DNA from: Chryseobacterium sp. StRB126
GTDB taxonomy: Bacteria > Bacteroidota > Bacteroidia > Flavobacteriales > Weeksellaceae
Direction: 5' to 3'
DNA length: 64,000 nt
NCBI RefSeq assembly: GCF_000829375.1
Contig: NZ_AP014624.1
Location: 4,526,001-4,590,000, forward strand
Part shown: positions 38,106 through 47,884 of the stretch, one piece after another
Layout: each line of letters opens with the position of its first letter
Numbering within the stretch: the stretch's first letter is position 1
Made by a program: the position numbers and the translations under genes
Notes under the pieces: model-generated
The model's database searches: none
What the model was told of the DNA's origin: nothing
The model's input: the letters and a program-made list of their open reading frames with translations, nothing else

Positions 38106-38564
38106 TCAGTCAAAAATATCATTTATTTTCTCATATTCAAAACCTCTGCTCATTAAATATTTTATGGTCTTTGCTTTTTTTTGATATTCCTGAAGTCCTT
38201 TTTGTTTAGAAAAATAATCTTCATAAATTCTTGTGATCGTTTTTATATAATCATCTTCATATATTTCATCAAAACACATATTAATCAGCTTTTCAGAGAT
38301 TTGCTTCTGCTTAAGATTCATTCTGATTTTATTCCTTCCCCAATGTTTGATGTAAAATTTCCCTCTGATATAGCTTCTGGTAAACCTTTCCTCATTGAGA
38401 TAATTTTCTTTCATCAGATAAAGGAAAATCTCTTCCTTTGCCTCTTCAATCAGTAAAAACTCTCTCATTTTCTGCTCTACCTCGGCATGGCAACGATCCT
38501 GGTACACACAATAGTTCACCAGCTTCAGTTTAATTTCATCAAAAGTAAAAGATTTTTTCTCCAT
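38106..38564 (-). CDS. recX: Regulatory protein RecX
   Basis: RecX binds RecA filaments and limits recombination. The 152-residue protein shows the three-helix repeats of the family: KLKLVNYCVYQDRCHAEVEQKM, YLMKENYLNEERFTRSYIRGK, and WGRNKIRMNLKQKQIS followed by KTIKYLMSRGFEYEKI. The motif LNEERFxRSYxRxK is typical. It is downstream of glyA but separated from it by an intrinsic terminator, so it may have its own promoter. recA is not in the window. Confidence 0.93.
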   Translation of the reverse strand: MEKKSFTFDEIKLKLVNYCVYQDRCHAEVEQKMREFLLIEEAKEEIFLYLMKENYLNEERFTRSYIRGKFYIKHWGRNKIRMNLKQKQISEKLINMCFDEIYEDDYIKTITRIYEDYFSKQKGLQEYQKKAKTIKYLMSRGFEYEKINDIFD

Positions 38565-38570
38565 ATGAAT

Positions 38571-38600
38571 AAAAAAAAGAATGAGCTTCCGCCCATTCTT
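38571..38600 (-). terminator. Intrinsic terminator after glyA
   Basis: On the minus strand AAGAATG and CATTCTT pair, extended by two more pairs past one mismatch around a four-base loop, followed by a run of T (the A-tract at 38571-38578). Confidence 0.85.
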
Positions 38601-38621
38601 TACACTATTTTATAAGCTTTA

Positions 38622-39887
38622 TTAGTAGTTAAATAATGCTTTACCTTCCATTAATTCATTCACGTTCTTTCTCACAGATGCAAGAACTTCTTCATTCTTG
38701 ATATTATCTACTACTTCAGAGATTAGTCCTGCGATAGTTTCCATATCATTTTCTTTCAACCCTCTTGTTGTAATAGCAGCAGTTCCTAATCTGATACCAG
38801 ATGTTGTAAATGGAGATTTATCATCAAAAGGAACCATATTTTTATTACATGTAATATCAGCTAGTACTAATGCCTTTTCTGTTTCTTTACCGTTTACTCC
38901 TTTATTTCTAAGATCTACCAACATTAAGTGGTTATCTGTACCTCCACTTACGATATCAAAACCTCTGTTGATCATCGCTTTTGATAAAGCCTGAGCGTTA
39001 GCCTTAACCTGTTTTGCATACGTTTCGAACTGACCATCCAAAGCTTCTCCGAAAGCAACCGCTTTACCAGCAATAACATGCTCTAGCGGACCTCCTTGGA
39101 TTCCCGGGAATACAGCACCATCCAATACCTGGCTCATCATTTTTGTTTCTCCTTTTGGAGTTTTGTGACCATATGTATTTTCAAAGTCTTTCCCCATCAT
39201 AATCATTCCTCCTCTTGGACCTCTTAAAGTCTTGTGAGTAGTAGTGGTTACTACGTGACAGTGCTCAAATGGTGAGTTTAATAATCCTTTTGCTACTAAC
39301 CCTGCAGGGTGAGCGATATCTGCCCAAAGAGTGGCTCCGATTTCGTCAGCAATTTCTCTGTATTTAGCATAATCAAGGTCTCTTGAATACGCAGAAAATC
39401 CAGCAATCATCATTTTGGGTCTCTCTCTTAAAGCTACTTCTCTCATTTGATTATAATCGATAAGACCAGTTTCTCTTTCTACTCCATAAGAAACTACTTC
39501 ATACTGAATTCCTGAGAAGTTCACTGCAGAACCGTGAGTAAGGTGCCCTCCCATTGAAAGGTCCATTCCCATGATTTTATCTCCTGGTTTCAAAACAGCA
39601 AGATAAATGGCTGCATTCGCCTGAGATCCGGAATGTGGCTGTACGTTTACATAGTCTACTCCGAAAAGTTCCTTTGCTCTGTTGATCGCTAATGTTTCAA
39701 CCTCATCTACTACTTCACATCCGCCGTAATATCTTTTTCCGGGATATCCTTCAGCATATTTATTTGTCAGTACACTTCCCATTGCTTTCATCACGTTTTC
39801 AGAAACAAAGTTTTCTGATGCGATAAGCTCTAATCCATGGGCCTGTCTTTGTCTTTCCTTTTCAATCAGGTCGAAAATAATATCCAT
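38622..39887 (-). CDS. glyA: Serine hydroxymethyltransferase
   Basis: GlyA interconverts serine and glycine while loading one-carbon units onto tetrahydrofolate. The 421-residue PLP enzyme carries [56 protein letters not shown] and Lys219 in [15 protein letters not shown], which binds the cofactor. Length and all motifs match active enzymes. A -7-like CAAATGTA at 39918-39925 lies upstream, with TTG 26 bases further, a loose fit to the consensus. The transcript ends at an intrinsic terminator just past the stop codon. Confidence 0.97.
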   Translation of the reverse strand: MDIIFDLIEKERQRQAHGLELIASENFVSENVMKAMGSVLTNKYAEGYPGKRYYGGCEVVDEVETLAINRAKELFGVDYVNVQPHSGSQANAAIYLAVLKPGDKIMGMDLSMGGHLTHGSAVNFSGIQYEVVSYGVERETGLIDYNQMREVALRERPKMMIAGFSAYSRDLDYAKYREIADEIGATLWADIAHPAGLVAKGLLNSPFEHCHVVTTTTHKTLRGPRGGMIMMGKDFENTYGHKTPKGETKMMSQVLDGAVFPGIQGGPLEHVIAGKAVAFGEALDGQFETYAKQVKANAQALSKAMINRGFDIVSGGTDNHLMLVDLRNKGVNGKETEKALVLADITCNKNMVPFDDKSPFTTSGIRLGTAAITTRGLKENDMETIAGLISEVVDNIKNEEVLASVRKNVNELMEGKALFNY

Positions 39888-40082
39888 TTTACTTTTAGTT
39901 TTTGAAATTTTTCACCCCAAATGTACGGAATTTTCGTTGAGATTTTGGCATCAAAAAATATGATTTTAGACTTGATATTTCCTAAAAGCTTTAAAGTATT
40001 GTCTATTTATGAATTTTGTTTAACATACCCGCTGCAGTAATTTTTAATGTTGTGTCTGGTACCGATCAGTATTTCATACATC

Positions 40083-40988
40083 TTAAAACTCTTCTTCCGA
40101 GAGTTCTTTATTAACCATCGCTCCTGCTAAATTACCTTGTGCCACTGCATTGGCTACAGATCGCATCATGCTTACATTATCACCACAGGCAAAAAGTCCG
40201 GGAACAGTTGTTTTCTGCATGAAATCTACTTTGATAAATCCGTGCTCCGTTAGTTCATAGTTTAAATTCTCTGAACCTTCAATATTCTGTTCAAAAGGAA
40301 TCTTCGCATACAAAGCTTTTAAAGCAGCAGTATTTCCATTTTTAAAGATTATTTTCTGAATCTGCCCATTTTCATGTTCAATGCTTTCCATTTCATCTTC
40401 ATTAAGACTGATGTCATGATCTTTCAGTTTTTTAGTCTGTTCCTGAGTAAGACTGGATTTTCCATTGGTAAATAAGGTTAGTTTCTTGGTCATATTAAAA
40501 ATCAGTTTTGAAAACTCAAAAGCCATATCACCGTTGGCTAGAATTCCCGTCACTTCATTTTTTACTTCATATCCGTGGCAGTACGGACAATGTAATACAG
40601 AAATACCCCAACATTCAGCAAACCCAGGAATATCCGGCATAATGTCTTTTATTCCTGAAGCTAAAATAATTTTTTTCGCATAGAATCTTTCACCGGAAGA
40701 TACTTCAGCTTCATAGCTATTACCGCTCTTTATTAATTTTACAGCTCTTCCATCAAAAAAATAAACAGTTTTGTACTGCTCAACATCAGCTTTAGCCAAT
40801 TCTGCAATTTCTCTTGGAGTTTTACCGTCATGGGTAATAAAATTGTGCGAATGTGGAGTCTGCCTATTGCAAGGTTTTCCTTCATTAATAATTAAAACAT
40901 TTCTTAAAGATCTTCCTAAAGACATTCCAGCAGATAATCCGGCATAACTTCCACCGATAATGATAACATCAAAATTTTTATTGTGCAT
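40083..40988 (-). CDS. Thioredoxin-reductase-like FAD/NAD(P)-dependent oxidoreductase
   Basis: This 301-residue two-dinucleotide-fold flavoprotein has FAD-binding VIIIGGSYAGLSAGMSLGR, the redox pair Cys134/Cys137 in HCPYCHGYE, and PGLFACGDNVSMMRSVANAVAQG near the end. The CPYC motif with the following HGYE differs from the CAxC of classical thioredoxin reductase and marks a related group whose electron partner is often unknown. The second NAD(P) glycine motif is weak (GILANGDMAFEF), so cofactor preference cannot be read. It has a good promoter and a palindromic operator-like site directly upstream, suggesting regulated expression. Confidence 0.88.
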   Translation of the reverse strand: MHNKNFDVIIIGGSYAGLSAGMSLGRSLRNVLIINEGKPCNRQTPHSHNFITHDGKTPREIAELAKADVEQYKTVYFFDGRAVKLIKSGNSYEAEVSSGERFYAKKIILASGIKDIMPDIPGFAECWGISVLHCPYCHGYEVKNEVTGILANGDMAFEFSKLIFNMTKKLTLFTNGKSSLTQEQTKKLKDHDISLNEDEMESIEHENGQIQKIIFKNGNTAALKALYAKIPFEQNIEGSENLNYELTEHGFIKVDFMQKTTVPGLFACGDNVSMMRSVANAVAQGNLAGAMVNKELSEEEF

Positions 40989-41010
40989 AGTAATTTAATA
41001 ATTGATAGCA

Positions 41011-41040
41011 CAAAGTTAAAACAAAAAAACACTATTGCAA
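41011..41040 (-). promoter_or_regulatory. Promoter of the flavoprotein gene
   Basis: TTG at 41040-41038, a 19-nt spacer and TAACTTTG at 41018-41011 on the minus strand match the phylum consensus closely. The ATG is 22 bases beyond the -7 element. Confidence 0.65.
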
Positions 41041-41056
41041 CATTATTGCAATAATG
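41032..41056. promoter_or_regulatory. Palindromic operator-like site
   Basis: CATTATTGCAATAATG at 41041-41056 is a perfect 16-bp palindrome, and a second TATTGCAA occurs at 41033-41040, overlapping the -33 element. The position fits a repressor or redox-sensing regulator of the flavoprotein gene; the regulator is not identified. Confidence 0.5.
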
Positions 41057-41119
41057 TTTTTTTTATATTCGCTTTCGCTTTTATTTATGGTTTCTATATT
41101 TTCAATTTGTGCATTAGTG

Positions 41120-42637
41120 CTAGTCCTTTCCTTTAACTACAACAATTTCATCCCGAAGCCTCTGCCTGATGTCTATTGTAGCACCTTCAAAACTAAAAAT
41201 TGTAGTCCCTTTTTCTCTGGCATATGGATTTGTAACAGAATCGGCCATTACAGCATGTTCAAAAAAAGCACCCGTCTCTTCAAGCTCATCTTCAGGACGG
41301 TTTTTAATTCTGATTAGATTCTTGTATTTATTACTTAAATCAAACCAATTGATATAATCAGCATTAAATGACACAGCTTTTATACCTTTTTTAGAGTAAT
41401 AATTAATAGCTCCGGCCTGTCCATAATTATCACACAACACCAAAGTATTTCCGGTTTTTGATAATCTGGAATACTCTTTATCAACTTTCTGAGCAAGTTC
41501 TTTCCAACCCAGCATATCTGCAAAATCCTGAGGTAAAGGATGATCTTTTCCATCCTCCCAGCGCAGAAGCCCAAATTTCTTGTAAGATTCAGGATTCTCT
41601 ACTATAGACTCAGGGCTTTTATTAGGAAATGCCAGATTATATATAGGCACAAACAGAAGTAATGGATGTAAAATACAGACTGGTTTTAGAAATCTCTGCC
41701 ACCCATTTTTTAAAATATTCTCAAGATAAACTGATCCGAAACCAATATAGATAGGATAAATGCCTATGGCGTAATAGTCTTTGGCTCTAAAAAATATAAA
41801 CAGTGATATGGTAATAGCATATCCCCAGAAGAAAAAACGAAACTTTTCAAAAGGCTTATAAAACAGTAAAGCATAAAATCCAAAAAGAATAACAAAAGTA
41901 ACTCCGATAAAGAATAAAAACTGAGATTTCAGAAAATCAAATCTGTTAACATTATCCAATTGAGTGTTGGAAAGTTCTTTCATATGATGAACTACTGGAA
42001 AACCATGATTATACTGCCAGATGAGATTGGGAAGAACAATCAACAAAGCTAACAGAGTTGCTCCATAGGTGTGAGGATTTGTAAAAATCTTCCTTTGTTT
42101 GGTTATTAAAAGTGCAGGAATAAATCCTAATGCAAGAAAAGCAATATTATACTTATTCAAAACACCGATTCCGAAAATGATTCCGCCCCAATACAACCAT
42201 TTTGCTTTTTCGGTGTTGACATATTTTATCAGGATATAGAAAAAGAAAGTCCATAAAAGAACGTCCAGTGAATTGGGCTGGTATAGCATATTCAAACGAA
42301 GCAGCGAGGAAAGCAATAACCCCAGGGAAGCAAGGAAGCAGGCAAAAAGATTACCTTTTAATTCTTCAATTGCTTTCCAGACTACAACCATTGTAAATGC
42401 TCCGAATAAAGCAGGGAAAAATCTTACCCAAAATACAGAATCCCCAAGTATCTTGATCAGCCATGAGATCCATGAGCTTACGGGTGGAACAGAAAGATAT
42501 CCCCAGGCAAGATGGCTTCCCTGATCAAGATGCAGGTATTCATCCCGCTGCAGATCATATTCAGAACTTACTAAGGTATATTGAAGAACAAATTTTACAA
42601 TGATAAAAAAGATCAGAATCAGACTATTTCTCTTCAT
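41120..42637 (-). CDS. ArnT/PMT-like membrane glycosyltransferase (GT39 superfamily)
   Basis: This 505-residue integral membrane protein has about ten helices in the first 350 residues and a C-terminal soluble part. SSEYDLQRDEYLHLDQGSHLAWGY contains the conserved acidic pair of dolichyl- or polyprenyl-phosphate-dependent transferases (PMT_2, ArnT-like). These move a sugar from a lipid phosphate onto protein or lipid A at the outer face of the inner membrane. The C-terminal domain (NTLVLCDNYGQAGAINYY) matches a common partner domain. Acceptor unknown; it is not linked in operon form with the polysaccharide locus. Confidence 0.85.
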   Translation of the reverse strand: MKRNSLILIFFIIVKFVLQYTLVSSEYDLQRDEYLHLDQGSHLAWGYLSVPPVSSWISWLIKILGDSVFWVRFFPALFGAFTMVVVWKAIEELKGNLFACFLASLGLLLSSLLRLNMLYQPNSLDVLLWTFFFYILIKYVNTEKAKWLYWGGIIFGIGVLNKYNIAFLALGFIPALLITKQRKIFTNPHTYGATLLALLIVLPNLIWQYNHGFPVVHHMKELSNTQLDNVNRFDFLKSQFLFFIGVTFVILFGFYALLFYKPFEKFRFFFWGYAITISLFIFFRAKDYYAIGIYPIYIGFGSVYLENILKNGWQRFLKPVCILHPLLLFVPIYNLAFPNKSPESIVENPESYKKFGLLRWEDGKDHPLPQDFADMLGWKELAQKVDKEYSRLSKTGNTLVLCDNYGQAGAINYYSKKGIKAVSFNADYINWFDLSNKYKNLIRIKNRPEDELEETGAFFEHAVMADSVTNPYAREKGTTIFSFEGATIDIRQRLRDEIVVVKGKD

Positions 42638-42723
42638 GGCTATATTTTATATTTAAAAATAAGACATTTTAAGCGTCTGCTTTATTACATTTTAAAATAT
42701 AATAATACCTCCTGAACTTTAAT

Positions 42724-42753
42724 AAAAAATCCCGAAGAATATATCTCCGGGAT
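42724..42753 (-). terminator. Intrinsic terminator after the efflux operon
   Basis: ATCCCG and CGGGAT pair at 42729-42734 and 42748-42753; on the minus strand six T follow. It lies 31 bp past the adaptor gene stop. Confidence 0.8.
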
Positions 42754-42783
42754 CTAACAGTTTAAAATGTATAATGTAGTTTA

Positions 42784-43995
42784 TTATTTTGCTTTCGCTT
42801 TTTCTTTCAACTCTTCTTTATCTTTATCAGAAGGGTTCCAAACTTTTACTTCAGAATCTTTTGTAATATTGGATCCAGGAAGAACCTGAACATTAATTCC
42901 GTCGCTAGCTCCAAGTTTTAGGTATACTTTCTTAAATTTCCCATCTGTTTGCTTTACTTCTACAAAAGGAACATCTTTCCCTTGCTTCTTTTCATACTGA
43001 ACTAAAGATTCATCCAGTAATAAAGCATTTTTCTGAGAGCTTAATACGATTTCCCCGTTCGCAGAGAATCCTGCTCTGATGTATTCATTGTTAGGATTCT
43101 CTACGTTTCCTTCTACCGGGAACTTGATGGTCCCTGCATTATCTTTTCCTTTTGGAGCAATCATAGTAAGTTTACCAGGGAAGGTTTTATTCTGTAATGC
43201 ACCGATTACGATATTCATATCCATCCCTTGTTTCAATTTTCCTGCCTGAGCTTCATCAATTTCTCCTTTGAAGATCAGAGAGTTCAAATCTGCTACTGAA
43301 CAAATGGTTGTTCCTGCGTTAAAATTGTTCGCTTCAATTACCTGGCTTCCCAGCTTTACTGGAACTTCAAGCACTGTTCCTGAAGCTTTGGAACGAATTT
43401 GTGTGGTTGCTAAACCTTGCCCCTGAAGTTCAGGAGTAGCTCCGGTTTTAGCAATCTGTAATCTTTTTTGTGCTGTATTCAACTGCTGCTGAGCATTTTT
43501 AAGGGTCTGCTGCTGAGAGAATAACTGTTGCTGGGAATTAAGAAATTCTTGTCTGGAAGCTACTCCTTGCTTATACAGTTTATCCTGCATTTCAAATTGC
43601 TTCTGCATATTTCCTACATTCATCTGCGCATTACTGATCTGAATCTGTGCATTCTGAACTTCCTGCTGAGCAGCATTTACTTCAGAGATACTTGGTACAA
43701 TTTTCACAGTAGCAATCAGCTGACCAACTTCTACTCTATCTCCTTCCTTCACTAAAATTTTATCAATGATCCCTGTAATGTTAGGTTTAATTTCAATTTC
43801 TTCCTTTGGAACAATTTTTCCGGTGGCCATTACCTTATCATCCATATTCTGGATATTAGGTTTACGGGTAAGGAAAGCCTCGCTTTCTTGGGAGTTCGAT
43901 TTCACAAGGTAACCAATCCCCGAGAACAATGCCACTGCAAATAAAAGCCCCAACACTATATAAATGGCTTTTTTCCAAGTGAATTTCTTTTTCAT
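42784..43995 (-). CDS. Periplasmic adaptor of MacA/HlyD type
   Basis: This 403-residue membrane fusion protein has one N-terminal membrane helix (about 10-31), a split biotinyl-lipoyl domain (IKPNITGIIDKILVKEGDRVEVGQLI), a long Gln-rich coiled-coil hairpin (about 90-185), a beta-barrel domain, and a charged Lys/Glu-rich C-terminus. It links inner-membrane ABC permeases to an outer-membrane channel. It is the last gene of a four-gene operon with an ATPase and two MacB-like permeases. No TolC-like gene is present next to it. Confidence 0.92.
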   Translation of the reverse strand: MKKKFTWKKAIYIVLGLLFAVALFSGIGYLVKSNSQESEAFLTRKPNIQNMDDKVMATGKIVPKEEIEIKPNITGIIDKILVKEGDRVEVGQLIATVKIVPSISEVNAAQQEVQNAQIQISNAQMNVGNMQKQFEMQDKLYKQGVASRQEFLNSQQQLFSQQQTLKNAQQQLNTAQKRLQIAKTGATPELQGQGLATTQIRSKASGTVLEVPVKLGSQVIEANNFNAGTTICSVADLNSLIFKGEIDEAQAGKLKQGMDMNIVIGALQNKTFPGKLTMIAPKGKDNAGTIKFPVEGNVENPNNEYIRAGFSANGEIVLSSQKNALLLDESLVQYEKKQGKDVPFVEVKQTDGKFKKVYLKLGASDGINVQVLPGSNITKDSEVKVWNPSDKDKEELKEKAKAK

Positions 43996-44088
43996 ATGTA
44001 TAGTTTATTTTTTATTAAAAGTTTTTGAATGAATTAAAAATTAAAAGATGATTCTCTTCTATTTTCAAATTAATTTATTTTCAAATTA

Positions 44089-45360
44089 TTATTCTGTTCT
44101 TAATGCTTCAATTGGTCTAATTTTTACCGCTCTTTGCGCAGGGATCATCCCGATAATAAGCCCTAACACCACCATCACTGCCATGGCTGCAAATACGTTT
44201 CCATAGTTTACCGTTGGGTTATAAAAAGGAAACGAATCCTGTCCCTGAGTGGCTATATTCAGGATCATCAGCACAAAAATTCCAAACATAAATCCTAGTA
44301 ACCCGGAAGAGAGTGTAATCACAACACTTTCCAGCAAGATCTGGTTTCTTACCTCAGCAGGTTTTGCCCCCAATGCCCTTCTGATTCCTATTTCCTTGGT
44401 TCTTTCTTTTACGGTAATCAAAAGAATGTTTGAAATAGCAATAACTCCTGCAAGAATTGTTAAAGTTCCTACAATAATGGTTAAAAGCTGCATTCCGGTA
44501 AGGAAACCTGTCAGTTTTTTAAACTCCTTTCCTAAGTTGAAACTTCCAAAGGCATTGGTATCTTCTGGAGAAATTTTGTTTTTTGCTTTTAATACCTGTT
44601 TTACTTCTTCTTCCACCCCATTAACGTTAGCATTAGGCTTGCTTACAATGGCAAACAGATCAATCTGCTCTCCGGCATTATACATTTTAGTGTAAGTGGA
44701 TAGCGGAATAAAGGCTGTTTGGTCATTCTCAAAACCTCCTCCTTTCTTTACTCTGAAAACACCAATTACATTGAAGAATATCCCTTTTATATTAATAGAC
44801 TGTCCTATCGGATTTTCTTTTTTCTTGGAATCAAAAAGGTTTTTATAGATTTCTTCTCCTATAACCACTACATTTTTATTTCCGGAAACGTCTGCATCAT
44901 TGATATAACGCCCATAGATAAGTTTCTTTTCTGAAATCTTATTTCCTACTGCATAATCTCCGGTAAGAGAATAGGTAGCACTTTTCCCGTTTCTTGACAT
45001 AGATTCTCCCGGTGTTCCTGTAAAGCTCCCTCTTGCATTCTGAGGTGATATATAATCTACATCAATTATTTTTCTTTTGAGCATTTCCATGTCGGATAGG
45101 TTCAAATGAACTTCTCTTCCTTTAGGAAAACCTTCGTAAGGAATGGACGTCTTCTGTGCCCACAAGAAAATGGAATTGGTCGCAAACCCGGAAAACAATT
45201 TATCAAAACCATTCTCCATACCTTTTGCCGCCCCAAGAAGGCTTACATACAAAAACATGCCCCATCCTACTCCAATCATGGTAAGAAATGTGCGGAGTTT
45301 ATTATTCCTCAATGAATAATAAATTTCCTGCCAAGTATCTTTTTTAAATATGATATTCAC
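44089..45360 (-). CDS. ABC transporter permease (MacB-like, FtsX domain), second
   Basis: This 423-residue permease has a first membrane helix near 20-45 (LRTFLTMIGVGWGMFLYVSLLG), a large periplasmic MacB-PCD domain to about 280, and three C-terminal helices of the FtsX domain with ITVKERTKEIGIRRALGAKPAEVRNQIL, the coupling helix region. It lacks its own ATPase domain. The start is GTG at 45360; a stop codon sits four codons upstream and no ATG lies between. It ends IRPIEALRTE, nearly identical to the other permease, which marks them as paralogues that probably form a heterodimer. Confidence 0.9.
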   Translation of the reverse strand: MNIIFKKDTWQEIYYSLRNNKLRTFLTMIGVGWGMFLYVSLLGAAKGMENGFDKLFSGFATNSIFLWAQKTSIPYEGFPKGREVHLNLSDMEMLKRKIIDVDYISPQNARGSFTGTPGESMSRNGKSATYSLTGDYAVGNKISEKKLIYGRYINDADVSGNKNVVVIGEEIYKNLFDSKKKENPIGQSINIKGIFFNVIGVFRVKKGGGFENDQTAFIPLSTYTKMYNAGEQIDLFAIVSKPNANVNGVEEEVKQVLKAKNKISPEDTNAFGSFNLGKEFKKLTGFLTGMQLLTIIVGTLTILAGVIAISNILLITVKERTKEIGIRRALGAKPAEVRNQILLESVVITLSSGLLGFMFGIFVLMILNIATQGQDSFPFYNPTVNYGNVFAAMAVMVVLGLIIGMIPAQRAVKIRPIEALRTE

Positions 45361-45454
45361 CTTTCTGAATTATAAATTATTAATAGTTGTAAAAGAGTAA
45401 ATCAACAAACGGTTATCATTACTGCATTTCCAATTTTATATTATTTTCAAATTA

Positions 45455-46684
45455 CTATTCTGTTCTTAATGCTTCAATCGGCTTAATTCTCGAAGCTCTG
45501 TATGCCGGAACAAATCCTGCAATCAATCCGGAGAAAACCAATGCAATAAATGCCATAAAGATGGATCCCCAGCCTACACTTGGATTTTTAATAAAAAACT
45601 CTTCAAGGCTATCGCCTATCAGACTTAATGTTAAAACTCCTACTCCTATTCCCACAAATCCGGAAATTACTGTAATCACAACACTTTCCTGAACGATCAG
45701 TGCTACAATTCCTGCCGGTTTGGCTCCAATAGCTTTTCGTACCCCGATTTCTTTGGTTCTTTCTTTTACGATATACACCATGATATTACTGATCCCGATA
45801 ATCCCTGCTAATAATGTTCCCAATCCAATGAACCCTACAATTGCAGTAAGAACTGCCATAAAGATGAAGGTATCATTCATATTTTTAGCATTATTCCAGA
45901 CACGGACTCCATTTTCATCATCAGGAGAAACATTTTTTCTTGACTTCAATTTATCTCTCAGCTCATCTCCATATTTTATGGCCTGATCCGGAGTCAGTTT
46001 ATCATTATAGGTAATATAGGCTATATTTACTGTATCAGAGCCTTTTTTCATCTGCTGTAAAGTAGTAATAGGAACGGTAATATGTCTTTCATCTCTATCA
46101 CCTCCATCATCTGAAAAAACTCCAACAACCTTGTACATGGTTCCGTTGATATCAAGCTCTTTTCCTACCGGGCTTCCATTTTTAATTAAATCCCTCTGAA
46201 CCATTCTTCCAATGACAGCAACATTTAATTTTTCTGCCAAATCCCTAGGAGTCAGATAGCGGCCATCTATAACTTTTCTGTTTTCAATCACCTGCTCTCC
46301 GGGGTCGGCTCCGTTAACCTGATAAAGACCACTCTCTTTTCCATATTTCACCATTAAACTTGCAGTATATCTGGGACTTGAAGGGCCTGTTTTTTTCTTA
46401 TCTGCATTAATTAAAAAGTCATAATCGGAATTATTCATTGTAACATTACGATCAGACTGCAGTCCTTTATAAGCTAAAGTGGTTTTTCCTGTAGAAACAA
46501 TAATCAGGTTTTTGGCATCCCCTGCAAACCCTTCCGAGAAAGCATTCTGAAGCCCTTGTCCTATGCCAAAAAGTACAATGAAAATAAACAGTCCTAAAGC
46601 TACCGTAAATCCCGAAAGCACCGTCCGAAGTACATTACTACGGATAGAGCTGAATATTTCCTGCCAACGATCTAGGTCAAACAT
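45455..46684 (-). CDS. ABC transporter permease (MacB-like, FtsX domain), first
   Basis: This 409-residue paralogue of the next permease begins MFDLDRWQEIFSSIRSNVLRTVLSG. A first membrane helix (about 22-45) is followed by the periplasmic domain and three C-terminal helices with IVKERTKEIGVRKAIGAKPAGIVALIV. ATG at 46684 was chosen over a TTG 17 codons earlier because it matches the start of the paralogue. It lies between the ATPase and the second permease, with 87- and 94-bp spacers that contain repeats of TTTTCAAATT. The substrate may be a macrolide, peptide or lipoprotein; sequence does not tell. Confidence 0.9.
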   Translation of the reverse strand: MFDLDRWQEIFSSIRSNVLRTVLSGFTVALGLFIFIVLFGIGQGLQNAFSEGFAGDAKNLIIVSTGKTTLAYKGLQSDRNVTMNNSDYDFLINADKKKTGPSSPRYTASLMVKYGKESGLYQVNGADPGEQVIENRKVIDGRYLTPRDLAEKLNVAVIGRMVQRDLIKNGSPVGKELDINGTMYKVVGVFSDDGGDRDERHITVPITTLQQMKKGSDTVNIAYITYNDKLTPDQAIKYGDELRDKLKSRKNVSPDDENGVRVWNNAKNMNDTFIFMAVLTAIVGFIGLGTLLAGIIGISNIMVYIVKERTKEIGVRKAIGAKPAGIVALIVQESVVITVISGFVGIGVGVLTLSLIGDSLEEFFIKNPSVGWGSIFMAFIALVFSGLIAGFVPAYRASRIKPIEALRTE

Positions 46685-46771
46685 TTTTTTATTTATATTA
46701 AAAGATTGAAAAATTAAAAGAATAACATCATTCAATTTTCAAATTATCTCATTTTCAAATTTTCAAATTGT

Positions 46772-47461
46772 TTAAAGCACAATCTGTTTAATAAACTCAT
46801 CACTTTCAATGATACCATCCTTCAGTATAACATTTCTTTTCGTTTGTGCTGCTACATCCGGTTCGTGGGTTACCACAATGATTGTTTTTCCTTCATTGTT
46901 AATATCCTGAAGAAGCTTCATAATATCATGAGTCGTCTTTGAATCTAATGCTCCGGTAGGCTCATCCGCCAATACTACTTTCGGATTGGTAATCAAAGCT
47001 CTTGCAATGGCTACCCTTTGCTTCTGTCCTCCTGAAAGTTCGTTAGGAAGGTGATCTGCCCATTGGGCAAGACCTACTTTTTCCAAATATTCCAAAGCCT
47101 TTTGATTACGCTCTTTTCTTGGTACATTTTGATAGTACAATGGAAGGGCTACATTTTCAAGAGCGGTTTTATAGCTGATAAGATTGAAAGACTGGAAAAT
47201 AAATCCTAAAAATTTACTTCTGTATTCTGCAGCTTTTACTTCTGATAAATGCTCAATAGGAACGCCATCCAATTCATAAGTTCCTGAATCTTTTTCATCC
47301 AGAATACCAATAATATTAAGAAGAGTAGATTTTCCGGAACCGGAACTTCCCATAATGGAAACAAACTCTCCTTCTGAAATATTCAGATTGATTCCCTTCA
47401 AAACATGAAGCTTGCTTTTTCCTGTATCGTATGATTTATGTAAATCCTGAATTACTAACAT
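46772..47461 (-). CDS. ABC transporter ATP-binding protein (MacB/LolD type)
   Basis: This 229-residue ATPase has Walker A GSSGSGKS (38-45), the Q-loop FIFQSFNLISYKTALENV, the signature LSGGQKQRVAIARAL, Walker B VVLADEPTGALDSKT and the switch His in VVTHEPDVA. The DEPTGALD and ENVALPLYYQ patterns are those of MacB/LolD-type mechanotransmission transporters. As first gene of the efflux operon it would power both downstream permeases. The 423-bp divergent region upstream should hold its promoter. Confidence 0.95.
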   Translation of the reverse strand: MLVIQDLHKSYDTGKSKLHVLKGINLNISEGEFVSIMGSSGSGKSTLLNIIGILDEKDSGTYELDGVPIEHLSEVKAAEYRSKFLGFIFQSFNLISYKTALENVALPLYYQNVPRKERNQKALEYLEKVGLAQWADHLPNELSGGQKQRVAIARALITNPKVVLADEPTGALDSKTTHDIMKLLQDINNEGKTIIVVTHEPDVAAQTKRNVILKDGIIESDEFIKQIVL

Positions 47462-47884
47462 TAAGTGATGTATGTTTTATACCCAATAAGTAGATGATAT
47501 TTTCAAATTGTTACAAGAATGAAAATTTATTCAAATATTTTTTTGTTTAATATATTAAACCTTTATTTAAAGCAATTTATCAATTTTTGTTTAACTGTAA
47601 CTTGAGTTTTCCATGCATTTATCCCCTATATAGCCCTCTAGCCTATTATTTGTGCCTGTTTCATGTAAATGTGGAAAACTTTTACAGCTAAAAGTCAGCC
47701 TATTAGTATTTACCTCTTTCAAAATCAGTTCTTTTTTTCGAACTTTGTCATTAGATTTTGCTCAGAAAAGAAAACTTTCAATGTGAATAACTTAAATTCA
47801 CAACCACCACAAAAACAAAAAGTTACACACATTCTGAACATTTTCCACAGAGATCTGAATTATTTAATTATAAAGATATTTAAT
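47462..47884. other. Divergent intergenic region between efflux ATPase and nrdB
   Basis: This region must contain both promoters, but I see no complete consensus pair on either strand. TTTTCAAATT occurs at 47500-47509. The nrdB frame stays open for 72 codons upstream of its ATG, yet the translated stretch is not protein-like and shows no ATP-cone motif. The 8-bp palindrome CTATATAG lies at about 47627 but is too short for an NrdR box. Confidence 0.5.

Noticed and set aside
47620..47640. CTATATAG palindrome upstream of nrdB as an NrdR box
   Set aside because: It is only 8 bp and lacks the flanks of the 16-bp NrdR consensus; no second box is seen.
47669..47884. Possible N-terminal extension of NrdB that might be an ATP-cone
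   Set aside because: The 72 extra residues start from an upstream ATG but lack any ATP-cone motif and are rich in residues expected from AT-rich non-coding DNA; MGIFDKRVSYKPF is the natural family start.
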